NCBI GenBank assembly: GCA_030656615.1
Contig: JAUSOY010000058.1
Coordinates: 1 to 64,000 of the forward strand
Source of the DNA: Bacteroidales bacterium
GTDB lineage: Bacteria > Bacteroidota > Bacteroidia > Bacteroidales > TTA-H9
DNA: 64,000 bases
Direction of reading: 5' to 3'
Part shown: positions 34,798 to 48,254 of the stretch, one piece after another
Position numbering within the stretch: position 1 is the first letter of the stretch
Layout of the letters: each line of letters opens with the position of its first letter
The notes under the pieces: model-generated
What the model was told of the DNA's origin: nothing
Databases searched by the model: none
The model's input: the letters and a program-made list of their open reading frames with translations, nothing else
Program-made: the position numbers and the translations under genes

Positions 34798-36987
34798 TTA
34801 TAGTTTTATAAATTTTAAGCGCAAACTATTACTTACAACTGAAACCGAACTAAATGCCATGGCTGCACCGGCAATCATTGGACTTAGCAGCCATCCGCCG
34901 AAAGGGTATAATAGTCCTGCCGCTAGTGGTAAGCAAATAATATTGTAGAAAAATGCCCAAAATAAGTTTTGCTGAATGATACTAAGTGTTCTTTTTGAGA
35001 TTTTAATGGCTTTTGGTATCTGTAATAAATCGGCCCCCATGAGGGTTATGCCGGCAGTTTCCATGGCTATGTCGCTACCATGTCCCATGGCAATGCTTAC
35101 ATTGGCCTCGGCAAGTGCAGCAGCATCATTGATGCCATCGCCCACCATTGCCGTTATTGAATTTTTACCCTGACTTTCTTTTATAATCTGGTGTTTATCT
35201 TCAGGCAGCAATTCTGAATGCCAGGCAGTAATGTTGCATTCATTTGCTATCCGCATTACTGCACTTTCTTTGTCACCGCTTAAAATTTCGATTTCAATGT
35301 TGAATTCATTTAATTGCTCTACCACTGATTTTGCTTCTGGTTTAACAGGATCATTAATAAGAAAACGGGCCAGGCATTTGGATTCGTCTGAGAAATAAAC
35401 TTCAGAAAGGCCATAGTCTGTTCCTGTTTTTGATGTATCGATGGTAATGTTATTATTAATAAGTAATCGATTACTCCCGATAAAATATCGTTTCCCTTGA
35501 TAACTTCCGGATATTCCCATGCCAGGAATTGCCTCAAAATTCTCTATTTCCAACTGTTGTCCAAAATCTTTGTAAAAATCAACAATGGCTGTTGAAAGCG
35601 GGTGCTCTGAAAGTCGTTCCATGGCCGCTACAACGTGTTTAAAAGCCAGCTGGTCATCCGTCCACCATTCTTCCTTTGTTAGCGTGGGCATTCCGAAGGT
35701 TAGAGTTCCGGTTTTGTCGATAAACAATTTATTTATTCTGGCTGCCATTTCCAGATTTGACGCATCCTTTATTAAAATACCTTCCAAAGCAGCACGATTA
35801 ATCCCCGACATGATGGCTGCCGGTGTTGCCAAGCCCAATGCACACGGACAAGCAATAATTAGTACACTGACCATGCTGAGAATAGCATGATTAAGGTGTT
35901 CAAGTCCGCCTATGGCCAGCCATAATCCAAAAGTGATAACGGCAAGCAAAATTACCACGGGTACAAACCAGGCTGAGATTTTATCCGCAAGTTTTTGAAT
36001 TGGAGCTTTTGATGCCTGCGCTTCACGAATAATACGTACGATATGCGCCAGATGCGTATCATCGCCGGTATGTTCTGCTAAAATCAGTAAACTTCCCTGT
36101 TGGTTTTGCGTTCCGGCCTTTACTTCCTGTCCCTTTTCTTTTTTAACAGGCAAAACCTCACCACTAAACATACTTTCATCTACCCACGATTGCCCGCTGA
36201 TGACTTTCCCATCCACGGGAATACGGTCGGAAGGTTTTATTCTTACCCGGTCATATAATTTTACTTCATCAACTCCAATGGTGATTTCTTCATTGTTGCG
36301 GACTACAGTTAGTTGTCGGGGCTGAAGATCCATTAATAAATGGATGGCCAGTGCACTTTTGGTTTTGGCTTTCTCTTCAAGAAATTTACCGAGAAGTATA
36401 AAGGCAATAATTATCGCGGATGATTCAAAATAAACGGCCGGCATCAGTCCCTTTTCAATAAAAAAGGAAGGATTCAGAAGACTGAAGGATGAAAAAACGA
36501 ATGCAACACCTGTGCTCAGGGCTACAAGTGTATCCATGGTTGATCGTCCTTTAAGAGCTTGTCGCCAGGCAGATGTGTAAAATCTTCTACCTGGAAATAT
36601 CATCAAAACGAAGGTAAGAACGAATGAGAAATAGGCCAGATTGTGATAATGATGAAAGAACATTCCCTGTATAAAAACAGGTATTGCTAATATGGATGCA
36701 AATATTAGCCTCTTTTGCAATTGCTTGAGTTCGTTTTTGCGATGATTGATCGAATTATTTCCCTGAGCATCATCTTCCAGAGGAGTATAACCGATGTCTT
36801 TGATTTTTTTTGAGATGTCAGAAAGCTTAGTGGTTTCGTCCTCAAATTCTATAAGTACCGTGTTTTCTGCAAGATTGGCAGCAACGTTCACCACACCTTT
36901 CATTTTACCAACTTCCTTTTCGATACCACTTACGCAGGAGGCACAAGTCATTCCGGATACCGGGATTATTCTTTTAATCGTATTCAT
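34798..36987 (-). CDS. copA: copper-translocating P-type ATPase
   Basis: The protein has 729 residues from ATG 36987 (MNTIKRIIPVSGMTCASC); the frame opens five codons earlier at 37002. The N-terminal HMA domain carries GMTCASC. Eight membrane segments follow the P1B topology, with the ion-binding CPC in ACPCALGLATP, the TGE-like actuator loop in SMFSGEVLP (SGE here), the phosphorylation site DKTGTLT (Asp429 counted from 37002), the HP motif in SEHPLSTA and the hinge GDGINDAAAL. It exports Cu(I) from the cytoplasm. The CPC motif with GMTCASC strongly supports copper. It is flanked by ygbA upstream and the HMA chaperone downstream, all on one strand. Confidence 0.93.
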   Translation of the reverse strand: MNTIKRIIPVSGMTCASCVSGIEKEVGKMKGVVNVAANLAENTVLIEFEDETTKLSDISKKIKDIGYTPLEDDAQGNNSINHRKNELKQLQKRLIFASILAIPVFIQGMFFHHYHNLAYFSFVLTFVLMIFPGRRFYTSAWRQALKGRSTMDTLVALSTGVAFVFSSFSLLNPSFFIEKGLMPAVYFESSAIIIAFILLGKFLEEKAKTKSALAIHLLMDLQPRQLTVVRNNEEITIGVDEVKLYDRVRIKPSDRIPVDGKVISGQSWVDESMFSGEVLPVKKEKGQEVKAGTQNQQGSLLILAEHTGDDTHLAHIVRIIREAQASKAPIQKLADKISAWFVPVVILLAVITFGLWLAIGGLEHLNHAILSMVSVLIIACPCALGLATPAAIMSGINRAALEGILIKDASNLEMAARINKLFIDKTGTLTFGMPTLTKEEWWTDDQLAFKHVVAAMERLSEHPLSTAIVDFYKDFGQQLEIENFEAIPGMGISGSYQGKRYFIGSNRLLINNNITIDTSKTGTDYGLSEVYFSDESKCLARFLINDPVKPEAKSVVEQLNEFNIEIEILSGDKESAVMRIANECNITAWHSELLPEDKHQIIKESQGKNSITAMVGDGINDAAALAEANVSIAMGHGSDIAMETAGITLMGADLLQIPKAIKISKRTLSIIQQNLFWAFFYNIICLPLAAGLLYPFGGWLLSPMIAGAAMAFSSVSVVSNSLRLKFIKL

Positions 36988-37026
36988 CGGTATTTTCAAC
37001 AATTATTCAGAAGGAAAGTTCGTGAT

Positions 37027-37332
37027 TTACGGCTTGATTTTTCGAATATAATATCGAAGGGCGAGAATGGGATGTCGCCAAATTATTCTGGGACCAGAAT
37101 ATCGCATAACTTTTTTCATTTCTTCGCGATAATCGGGATGAAAACAATGTACTGTACACCTATTGCAAATGGGTTTGTTTTTACCAAAAGAGCAACGACC
37201 AATTTTACCCATAGCATACATAGCAAGTTCGTTACACTCGCAACACATGCCGAATTTCTTGCCGTGATGGGCATTGCAATAAATTCGTGTCAATGCGATT
37301 AAAGTTCTTTTTTCTCTTCGCAGTTTATCCAT
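37027..37332 (-). CDS. ygbA: YgbA-family nitrosative-stress protein
   Basis: This 101-residue cytoplasmic protein matches the YgbA/nitrous oxide-stimulated promoter family (PF11756). It has eight cysteines: C19, C30, C31, C33, C47, C56, C59 and C63, in IYCNAHH, GMCCECNEL, RCSFGKNKPICNRCTVHCF, and the conserved tail MRYSGPRIIWRHPILALRY. The many cysteines suggest a zinc or iron-sulfur site. In enterobacteria ygbA is controlled by NsrR and helps cells recover from NO. Here it lies about 40 bp upstream of copA and 33 bp after the end of the glycan operon, on one strand. Cotranscription with copA is likely; no promoter is obvious in the small gap. Confidence 0.9.
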   Translation of the reverse strand: MDKLRREKRTLIALTRIYCNAHHGKKFGMCCECNELAMYAMGKIGRCSFGKNKPICNRCTVHCFHPDYREEMKKVMRYSGPRIIWRHPILALRYYIRKIKP

Positions 37333-37365
37333 TCACAATTAAACAAACTATTCTCCAAACCTCTG

Positions 37366-38100
37366 TTAATTCATTAGTCTGGAGGATACAGGCTCGATAA
37401 TTATTTGTATCTGATCAATCAGAACACCTTGCTTTGTATTTTGTTCATTTGTGCATATGTTGTAACACAAAATGTATACCCAGCGTGCTTCAGTATTCTT
37501 ATTGTAAATATAGTGAATCTCTGAATCTATTACAAGTTTTTTCAGACTTTGGTAGTGAATTTTTTCTAATGGATCTGTACTAACTGCAAAATCTATTTTA
37601 ATTTGTTGATTATCGAAAGCCGTTTTGACTATTATTTTAGAAATATTGACAGAGGTTCCCAGCGAGATTTTTAAAAGTACACTATCCCCGAAAAAGCGAA
37701 TTGGATTATGAGGAATGCTATCGAAAAGGCTGAGCAGTGTACTTTTACCATAGACCGAATCGTATAATGCCGATGAAGAGACCCATTCAATATGGGGAAT
37801 GCGCCTGAATGTATATGCGGCATTATTATTTAAAACATTTTTTTTATGACTAATGGCTCTTAAACCACAGCTACGACTAATTAATATCGGTCTTTTATAT
37901 GCACCCGAGGCAGAGTCGGGGGATGTGCCATCGAAACTATAATAGACACTATCTGAAGGAAAAATTCTGACTTCCAGCGATCGACTGAAAAAAAAAGTGT
38001 CTTTTATTCTTTCCTGAAGGCTATATACTCCCAACGATTCCTGACTCCAACCGATGAGTGGGAAAAAGATAATTATTAAGGAATATATTGTTTTTTTCAT
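37366..38100 (-). CDS. secreted protein with chitobiase C-terminal-like domain
   Basis: The protein has 244 residues from ATG 38100 (MKKTIYSLIIIFFPLIGWSQ), with a clear signal peptide; the frame extends nine codons further but that overlaps the GH20 gene. Residues about 40-100 hold a chitobiase/hexosaminidase C-terminal-like domain: VYYSFDGTSPDSASGAYKRP with the sugar-associated YTFRRI end. A beta-rich domain follows (about 120-240), perhaps an F5/8-type or other jelly-roll fold. The gene starts one base after the GH20 stop, whose product carries the same type of chitobiase C-terminal domain. It may be a carbohydrate-binding accessory of GH20, but this is inference, and no enzymatic motif is seen. 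Confidence 0.65.
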   Translation of the reverse strand: MKKTIYSLIIIFFPLIGWSQESLGVYSLQERIKDTFFFSRSLEVRIFPSDSVYYSFDGTSPDSASGAYKRPILISRSCGLRAISHKKNVLNNNAAYTFRRIPHIEWVSSSALYDSVYGKSTLLSLFDSIPHNPIRFFGDSVLLKISLGTSVNISKIIVKTAFDNQQIKIDFAVSTDPLEKIHYQSLKKLVIDSEIHYIYNKNTEARWVYILCYNICTNEQNTKQGVLIDQIQIIIEPVSSRLMN

Positions 38101-38101
38101 T

Positions 38102-40459
38102 CTAATAAACAATAAGTTCGTCAGCAAAAAGCCAGGCTATTTCTCCCGAAGCAATATGATTTTCAGGACAAATACCTTGATTTTTAACTTTTAAGCGTAT
38201 ACTTTTAACATTGGCGTTAACTTTGGTAGAATACCTCCAATAGCCGGCTTTTTCATTTTTGTTCAGTAGGATTGGTTTCACTGTCAGAGGTTTAAATGTT
38301 TTATCATCATCAGAAACCTCAATAACTACATTGGTAGGTTTAAAAATCCAGGCAGCTTGATTTTCGAGGAAACTAATAGCGATGCTGTCAACGGATTTTG
38401 GTTGATCAAATTGAAGAGAATATTCAAGATCATCGCCTTTGAATCCCAGCCATTGCCCGTTATTGTGCACTAAGCCACCACATATGCCATCTGTAAGTGT
38501 TTGCCCCCCCTGTGCGGAATACTTAAAGTATGGGTCAGAAACTAATTTTGTTTTACCACCCAGCCCTTTATGAATAATAATATCATAAGAGGTGGATTTT
38601 TCTTTGATTTTATCGTTTTCGAAAATACCCGATTTAATTGTGAGTGAATTTTCGATGCGGACTGGTCCATCGTAGGTTTTCGATTGCATATTTGGCTCAC
38701 GGCCATCGAGTGTGTATTTAATAAGGGGTTCGAATTGTTCTGAATTCAGATTAATATAGTATACCGATGCGGTAGAGTTCCAGGCTGGTGTCATATCTGT
38801 TTTATACGAACCTTTTGAATAGTTAATTTCTGTAGAATCAAAAATCTGAAAATGATGACGAAGTCGTCGTCGGAAGTCCTGATAGTCAATCCGATTTTCT
38901 TGCGACCAGCATACTTCGGCCATGGCTAACATGCGGGGTATAGCCATATACAATACATGCGATTCGGTGGCCATGTATTCTGTCCAAATGTTGCCCTGAG
39001 CGCCCAGAATATGTTTTTTATTTGATTCATCCAAAGAAGGGGGTATCGGATTGAACTCATAGACCTTTTTTAAGGTTAGAAAACCTCCGATGGCTTCTGG
39101 TTCTGTTTCCGGATCGGCCTGATAATAATCAAAATAGCAGTGTGAAGTGGGCGTCATGATAACATCGTGGCCTTGTGTAGCCGCTTCAATGCCTCCTTCC
39201 ATTCCCCGCCATGACATTACGGTGGCACCGGGTGATAATCCACCTTCCAGAATTTCGTCCCAACCGATAAGTTTTTTGCCTCTTGCCGTCAATATTTCTT
39301 CTGCTTTATGAATGAACCATGATTGAAGTTCATTTTCGTCTTTAAGATTTTCCTTTTTTATCCTCGTCTGGCATTTTTTACATTGTTTCCATTGGGTTTT
39401 GTCTGCCTCATCACCCCCGATATGGATGTATGGGCCCGGAAAAAGAGAAGCTACTTCATCCAGTACATTTTCTATGAATTCAAAAACACCATCATTTCCG
39501 GCGCATAAAATATCCGTATTTGGCCAGTATGAGCCTGATTGAACGTCAAGTTTTTTTCCACGGCAAGAAAGCTCGGGATAAGCGGCAAAAATTTCACTGG
39601 AATGCCCGGGCATCTCAATTTCAGGAATTATTAAGATGTGCCGTTTTGCAGCATAGGCGATAATGTCTTTAATCTCATCTTGTGTATAAAATCCTCCTTT
39701 AGTAGCTTTCTCACCGGGTTTTGGAGGTTCATGTTGCCTCCAGTTCTGTTGATCTCTGTCAACATGCCAGGCACAAATGCCAGTGAGCTCGGGATATTTT
39801 TTTATTTCGATGCGCCAGCCATTATCATCGGTAAGATGCCAATGAAAAACATTCATTTTAAAAGTAGCCATCAAATCGAGGTACTTTTTGATAAAATCAG
39901 GACCAAAGAAATGCCTCGAAACATCCAGATGCATTCCACGATACGAAAAACGAGGCTTGTCAGTGATATTAATGGCTGGAAGTTTTATCCTTTCTGTCCG
40001 AGTATTTGGGAAGTGAAACTCTATCGGTATGAGTTGTAATAAACTTTGAATGCCATAAAATAATCCAGCTTGTGTATTGGCTTGAATCACCAATCCAGAA
40101 TTGGAGGATGTGAGTTTATATCCTTCTGCTCCCAGCGCTGAATCGGCATTATATGTAGAGAGTAAAATACTGTTATGAAAACCATTGATGTCTTCGAAAT
40201 GTTGAATCTGAGGTTTCGTGCCTATGATTTTTTCAATAATTCCGGCCAGTAATTCAGCGGTTTCTTTGGTTTCCTTTTGGTCTGATTGTAAGATGATGGG
40301 TGTTTCCTTATCAACGACAAAACCATCTGGTCCGTTATGTCCAAAGCGCATTGGCCTAGGGATAAGGTACTTTTCATCATCAAATTTTTTGGATGGACTG
40401 CAGGCCGAGAAAAATCCAAAGAAAATAATCCCTATTAAAATGAATTGTAATGTTTTCAT
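38102..40459 (-). CDS. GH20 beta-N-acetylhexosaminidase lipoprotein
   Basis: This 785-residue enzyme removes terminal beta-linked GlcNAc or GalNAc. It has a lipobox FFSAC (Cys20), so it is likely anchored in the periplasm or outer membrane. A GH20b domain (about 35-155) precedes the catalytic barrel (about 165-520), with the signature Asp350-Glu351 in HIGGDEADKTQW, where Glu is the acid/base and Asp orients the acetamido group. Sugar-site residues SRHFF, HWHLTDDNGWR and WDEILEGG are present. A chitobiase C-terminal domain (about 570-620) and an F5/8-type carbohydrate-binding domain (about 650-785) follow. It overlaps the NahK-like gene by four bases. Confidence 0.93.
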   Translation of the reverse strand: MKTLQFILIGIIFFGFFSACSPSKKFDDEKYLIPRPMRFGHNGPDGFVVDKETPIILQSDQKETKETAELLAGIIEKIIGTKPQIQHFEDINGFHNSILLSTYNADSALGAEGYKLTSSNSGLVIQANTQAGLFYGIQSLLQLIPIEFHFPNTRTERIKLPAINITDKPRFSYRGMHLDVSRHFFGPDFIKKYLDLMATFKMNVFHWHLTDDNGWRIEIKKYPELTGICAWHVDRDQQNWRQHEPPKPGEKATKGGFYTQDEIKDIIAYAAKRHILIIPEIEMPGHSSEIFAAYPELSCRGKKLDVQSGSYWPNTDILCAGNDGVFEFIENVLDEVASLFPGPYIHIGGDEADKTQWKQCKKCQTRIKKENLKDENELQSWFIHKAEEILTARGKKLIGWDEILEGGLSPGATVMSWRGMEGGIEAATQGHDVIMTPTSHCYFDYYQADPETEPEAIGGFLTLKKVYEFNPIPPSLDESNKKHILGAQGNIWTEYMATESHVLYMAIPRMLAMAEVCWSQENRIDYQDFRRRLRHHFQIFDSTEINYSKGSYKTDMTPAWNSTASVYYINLNSEQFEPLIKYTLDGREPNMQSKTYDGPVRIENSLTIKSGIFENDKIKEKSTSYDIIIHKGLGGKTKLVSDPYFKYSAQGGQTLTDGICGGLVHNNGQWLGFKGDDLEYSLQFDQPKSVDSIAISFLENQAAWIFKPTNVVIEVSDDDKTFKPLTVKPILLNKNEKAGYWRYSTKVNANVKSIRLKVKNQGICPENHIASGEIAWLFADELIVY

Positions 40460-41541
40460 CGATCGTGTTTTTTGATTATATCATGAATGATGGCCTGATT
40501 CTTTTCCATATCAGCCAACATGGCAAATTGTGAACGAGCCCTCACAAGATTATGGGTTTCATATGTTGTTTTATAATAAATATCTCCGTTGAGATAATCA
40601 GTTAAAAATCTTAATCCAATGATAAAAGTAAGCAATTGTGGAGCTATTGGCAGGATGTTTTTTTCTTCAGGGCTTAACATGTTTTTAGTCAGTGAAAGCC
40701 AGGCCGAAGTCCATGCTTCAAAAAACTCTAATTGGATACCGGCTTTACTGGTTTCCACTTCATCTTCAGAAGTTTTACTGGCAGAAGTGCGGATGGCATC
40801 ACCAAAATCGTGCAGTATGGAGCCCGGCATTACGGTATCCAAATCAATCATGCAGATCCCTTTCATGTTTTTATCAAACAGAATGTTGTTGATTTTGGGA
40901 TCGTTATGGGTTACACGCTTTGGAAGATTGGCGATAGCCAGATCATACGGTAAAAGCCTATCGATGTTTGTTTCAGCGACTTCCAGCTCTTTTGGAATGT
41001 TTTTTGCCCGTTGGAAAGCATCCTTGTCAAGAGCATCTTCAAATTGATTTTTTCGCAAAATCAGGCTATGAAAATCAGGAAGAGTCGTATAAAGTTTTTG
41101 AGCATCGAGTTTTTTAAGGCTTTGATGAAAAAGACCTGTAATACGGCCCGCTTCATGAGCAGAGTCATCATTTTCTACGGTGTCAATGGTTTGGCTGCCG
41201 GCAATATAGCTCATTGCCCTCCAGGCACTGCCTGTTTCATCCCATTGGATTATTTCCTTGTTTGAGCCATATATTAATTGAATGGTCGCGTTTTCTGAGG
41301 AAGTACTTTGTTGGGCAATATGCTGTGTTACCAACTCAATATTACACATCATTTTTTCGGCTTCGCGAAATATTTTTGTGTTGATGCGTTGAAGAATGAA
41401 TGGCTTGGACTGATCACGATTGACAAGGAAAGTATCATTGATGTGCCCTGAGCCATAGGATTCTATCGAATACAGCTTCTGCGAATCGAATCGCAGAGCC
41501 ATCTCTTCGATAGTTTCATTTTTTATGTTGTGAGCATTCAC
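40456..41541 (-). CDS. nahK: NahK-like N-acetylhexosamine 1-kinase
   Basis: This 361-residue cytoplasmic aminoglycoside-phosphotransferase-fold enzyme closely resembles bifidobacterial NahK/LnpB (about 359 residues): SYGSGHINDTFLV, LQRINTKIF, and the catalytic THNDPKINNILFD followed by MIDLDTVMPGSILHDFGDAIR. NahK phosphorylates GlcNAc or GalNAc at C1 to give HexNAc-1-phosphate for nucleotide-sugar formation. Start is a GTG at 41541, overlapping the stop of the upstream nucleotidyltransferase gene by one base. The gene is between GH20 and that nucleotidyltransferase in a tight operon, so substrate HexNAc is probably produced by GH20. Specificity for GlcNAc versus GalNAc is not readable. Confidence 0.85.
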   Translation of the reverse strand: MNAHNIKNETIEEMALRFDSQKLYSIESYGSGHINDTFLVNRDQSKPFILQRINTKIFREAEKMMCNIELVTQHIAQQSTSSENATIQLIYGSNKEIIQWDETGSAWRAMSYIAGSQTIDTVENDDSAHEAGRITGLFHQSLKKLDAQKLYTTLPDFHSLILRKNQFEDALDKDAFQRAKNIPKELEVAETNIDRLLPYDLAIANLPKRVTHNDPKINNILFDKNMKGICMIDLDTVMPGSILHDFGDAIRTSASKTSEDEVETSKAGIQLEFFEAWTSAWLSLTKNMLSPEEKNILPIAPQLLTFIIGLRFLTDYLNGDIYYKTTYETHNLVRARSQFAMLADMEKNQAIIHDIIKKHDR

Positions 41542-42455
41542 TACCAGAGACGTGTGGGATATATCCCTTTTTGGGTAAGTTCAATCAGTTTATTAACCAC
41601 CGTCGGACGGTCTTCAGGAAAAGTAACGCCAAACCATTGTTCGTCGATGTCGAGAACTTTAAACCGGGCCTTTCCACTTTGAATGAGCGTATCAGCAACC
41701 GTGGGGATATAAAATTCTGCCTTGGGATCATTCTGATTTTTCTGAAGAAATTCGATGAACATCTTTTCAAAATCCTCAAAAATATCCGGAAAAAATCCCC
41801 AGGTATTCATCGATACAAATGTTTCGGAAGGAAGGAAAACCAATTGATTTTTTTCGTCGGGATATGCAATAAGTTTATGGGTTTTATGAATGTTTTTTAT
41901 TTCGGTTACAGTCATAAGATAGCCTTCGTCATTGCATTCGCACACGCCTCTTGAAACACCACCATGTTCACTTAATGTATTGGCAATACGATAACCAGCT
42001 AGTGCATATTCTTTGGATTGATGCGCTGTTTCACTAAAAAATGCGGCCAGTGCTTCAAAAGCACCTTTGCCGTAAAAATCATCGGCATTAATTACTGCGA
42101 ATGCTTCCTTGATTTTGTCTTTCGCCATTAATACGGCATGTCCGGTTCCCCATGGCTTTGTCCTTTCTGCCGGAACATTGAATCCAGCAGGAAGCTTATC
42201 AATTTCCTGAAAAACATAGTCTACTTCAATGGCATCGCCATAACGCGTTCCGAAAAAACTAATAAACTCCTGTTCAATTTGTTTACGGATTATAAAAACG
42301 ACCTTTCCGAATCCACAACGGATGGCATCATAAATCGAATAATCAATAATTGTTTCGCCGGATGGCCCTAATTGGTCCAATTGTTTGAGGCCACCATAAC
42401 GGCTTCCGATACCTGCGGCAAGTACTAATAATGTGGGTTTTGATGTATTTGTCAT
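41541..42455 (-). CDS. sugar-1-phosphate nucleotidyltransferase
   Basis: This 304-residue enzyme has the N-terminal nucleotide-binding motif LAAGIGSRYGGLKQLDQLGPSGE, the metal-binding NADDFYGK, and a C-terminal FYIPTVADTLIQSG block. It couples an NTP with a sugar-1-phosphate. By context it probably turns HexNAc-1-phosphate made by the NahK-like kinase into UDP-HexNAc, as LnpC or a GlmU-type activity does in the lacto-N-biose pathway, but the sequence is not a close LnpC homologue by eye. It is 13 bp upstream of the end of the MFS transporter gene and overlaps the nahK start by one base. Confidence 0.8.
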   Translation of the reverse strand: MTNTSKPTLLVLAAGIGSRYGGLKQLDQLGPSGETIIDYSIYDAIRCGFGKVVFIIRKQIEQEFISFFGTRYGDAIEVDYVFQEIDKLPAGFNVPAERTKPWGTGHAVLMAKDKIKEAFAVINADDFYGKGAFEALAAFFSETAHQSKEYALAGYRIANTLSEHGGVSRGVCECNDEGYLMTVTEIKNIHKTHKLIAYPDEKNQLVFLPSETFVSMNTWGFFPDIFEDFEKMFIEFLQKNQNDPKAEFYIPTVADTLIQSGKARFKVLDIDEQWFGVTFPEDRPTVVNKLIELTQKGIYPTRLW

Positions 42456-42468
42456 AGTCTGAATAGAA

Positions 42469-43728
42469 TTACCATTTTCTTAGTTTATACCATTTACCGG
42501 CATATAAAAGAATAACAAGATAACAAGGAATTAGGATCGTATACGCTTTTTGTGGGCTGGTGATATCGGCTAAAAATCCCCAAACTAAAGGCAAAATGGC
42601 TCCACCTGCGATGGCCATAATGAGAATGGCAGAGCCTGTTTTAATAAATTTTCCTAAATCGTGAATGGCTAATGGCCAGATGGCCGGCCATACCAATGCA
42701 TTTGCGAAGCCTAAGGCAGCTATAAAAGCAATTGAATAATATCCTTTTGTCAGTAAAATGCCTCCGGTAAATATCAAACCCAGAATGGCAGAAACTAATA
42801 AAGCAAACCGTTGTGAAATGAAATTAGGAATAAAAATAATACCGCCAATGTATCCTACAACCATAGCGATGAGCGTAAATGTGGTGAAATTTTTTGCTTC
42901 GCCTAAGGGAATTCCAATTTGAGTCCCATATGCAATAATGGTATCACCGGCAATTACTTCTGCACCTACATAAAAGAATAATGCAAGAGCGCCAAGAATC
43001 AACTGTGGGAACTGAAAAATACCCGTTTTACTGTTAATTTCTTCATTTTGAGTTTCCTCTGCTTCAACTTCCGGAAGTGGTGAAAAACGTATCATCAGAC
43101 CCAGCAAAAATAAGACGATGGACATTCCGATGTATGGATTTATAACTCTGGCGGCTAGTTCGTCTAAAGCAGCAGTTTTCTCACCCGGTAGTAAGGTTTC
43201 GAGACTTGAAACCAATTCATCTCCACCTTTTAGAATAAAATAGGCCAGAATTAAAGGAGCAATGGCACCGGCCACTTTATTGCAAATTCCCATAATGCTG
43301 ATTCGCCTTGCTGCACTATCGAGAGGACCTATGATGGTGATGTAAGGATTGGATGCTGTTTGTAAAAGAGCCAATCCACTGCCCATTATAAATAATCCTG
43401 CAAGAAATAATTCGAAAGTACGACCAAGGGCGGCGGGAATAAATACCAGTGTGCCCAAAGCCATTACCCATAAACCAATCATCATTCCATTACGGAAACC
43501 CGTTTTTCGTAAAACCCAGGATGATGGCAGTGCCATAACCGTATAGCTGATGTAAAATGCAAAAGCCACAAAGAGCGATTGGAAATTACTGAGCTCGCAT
43601 GAAATCTTTAAGTAGGGAATCAGTATTCCATTAAGCCAGGTGACGAAACCAAAAATAAAAAATAAGGTTCCGATGATGCCGATGGATAAGGCATAGTTTG
43701 GACGCAGACGATGTTGGGTAGCTTGCAT
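42469..43728 (-). CDS. sugar MFS transporter (FucP/NagP-like)
   Basis: This 419-residue inner-membrane protein has about 12 hydrophobic segments and the FucP-family features: FFIFGFVTWLNGILIPYL in TM1, the QTASNPYITIIGP loop, and GICNKVAGAIAPLI. Relatives import fucose (FucP), GlcNAc (NagP) or glucose/galactose by H+ symport. By context it may carry GlcNAc, GalNAc or galactose. It is 13 bp before the nucleotidyltransferase and 6 bp after the GH2 gene, so it is part of the operon. Confidence 0.9.
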   Translation of the reverse strand: MQATQHRLRPNYALSIGIIGTLFFIFGFVTWLNGILIPYLKISCELSNFQSLFVAFAFYISYTVMALPSSWVLRKTGFRNGMMIGLWVMALGTLVFIPAALGRTFELFLAGLFIMGSGLALLQTASNPYITIIGPLDSAARRISIMGICNKVAGAIAPLILAYFILKGGDELVSSLETLLPGEKTAALDELAARVINPYIGMSIVLFLLGLMIRFSPLPEVEAEETQNEEINSKTGIFQFPQLILGALALFFYVGAEVIAGDTIIAYGTQIGIPLGEAKNFTTFTLIAMVVGYIGGIIFIPNFISQRFALLVSAILGLIFTGGILLTKGYYSIAFIAALGFANALVWPAIWPLAIHDLGKFIKTGSAILIMAIAGGAILPLVWGFLADITSPQKAYTILIPCYLVILLYAGKWYKLRKW

Positions 43729-43734
43729 AATTGC

Positions 43735-48250
<4,516 letters not shown>

Positions 48251-48254
<4 letters not shown>

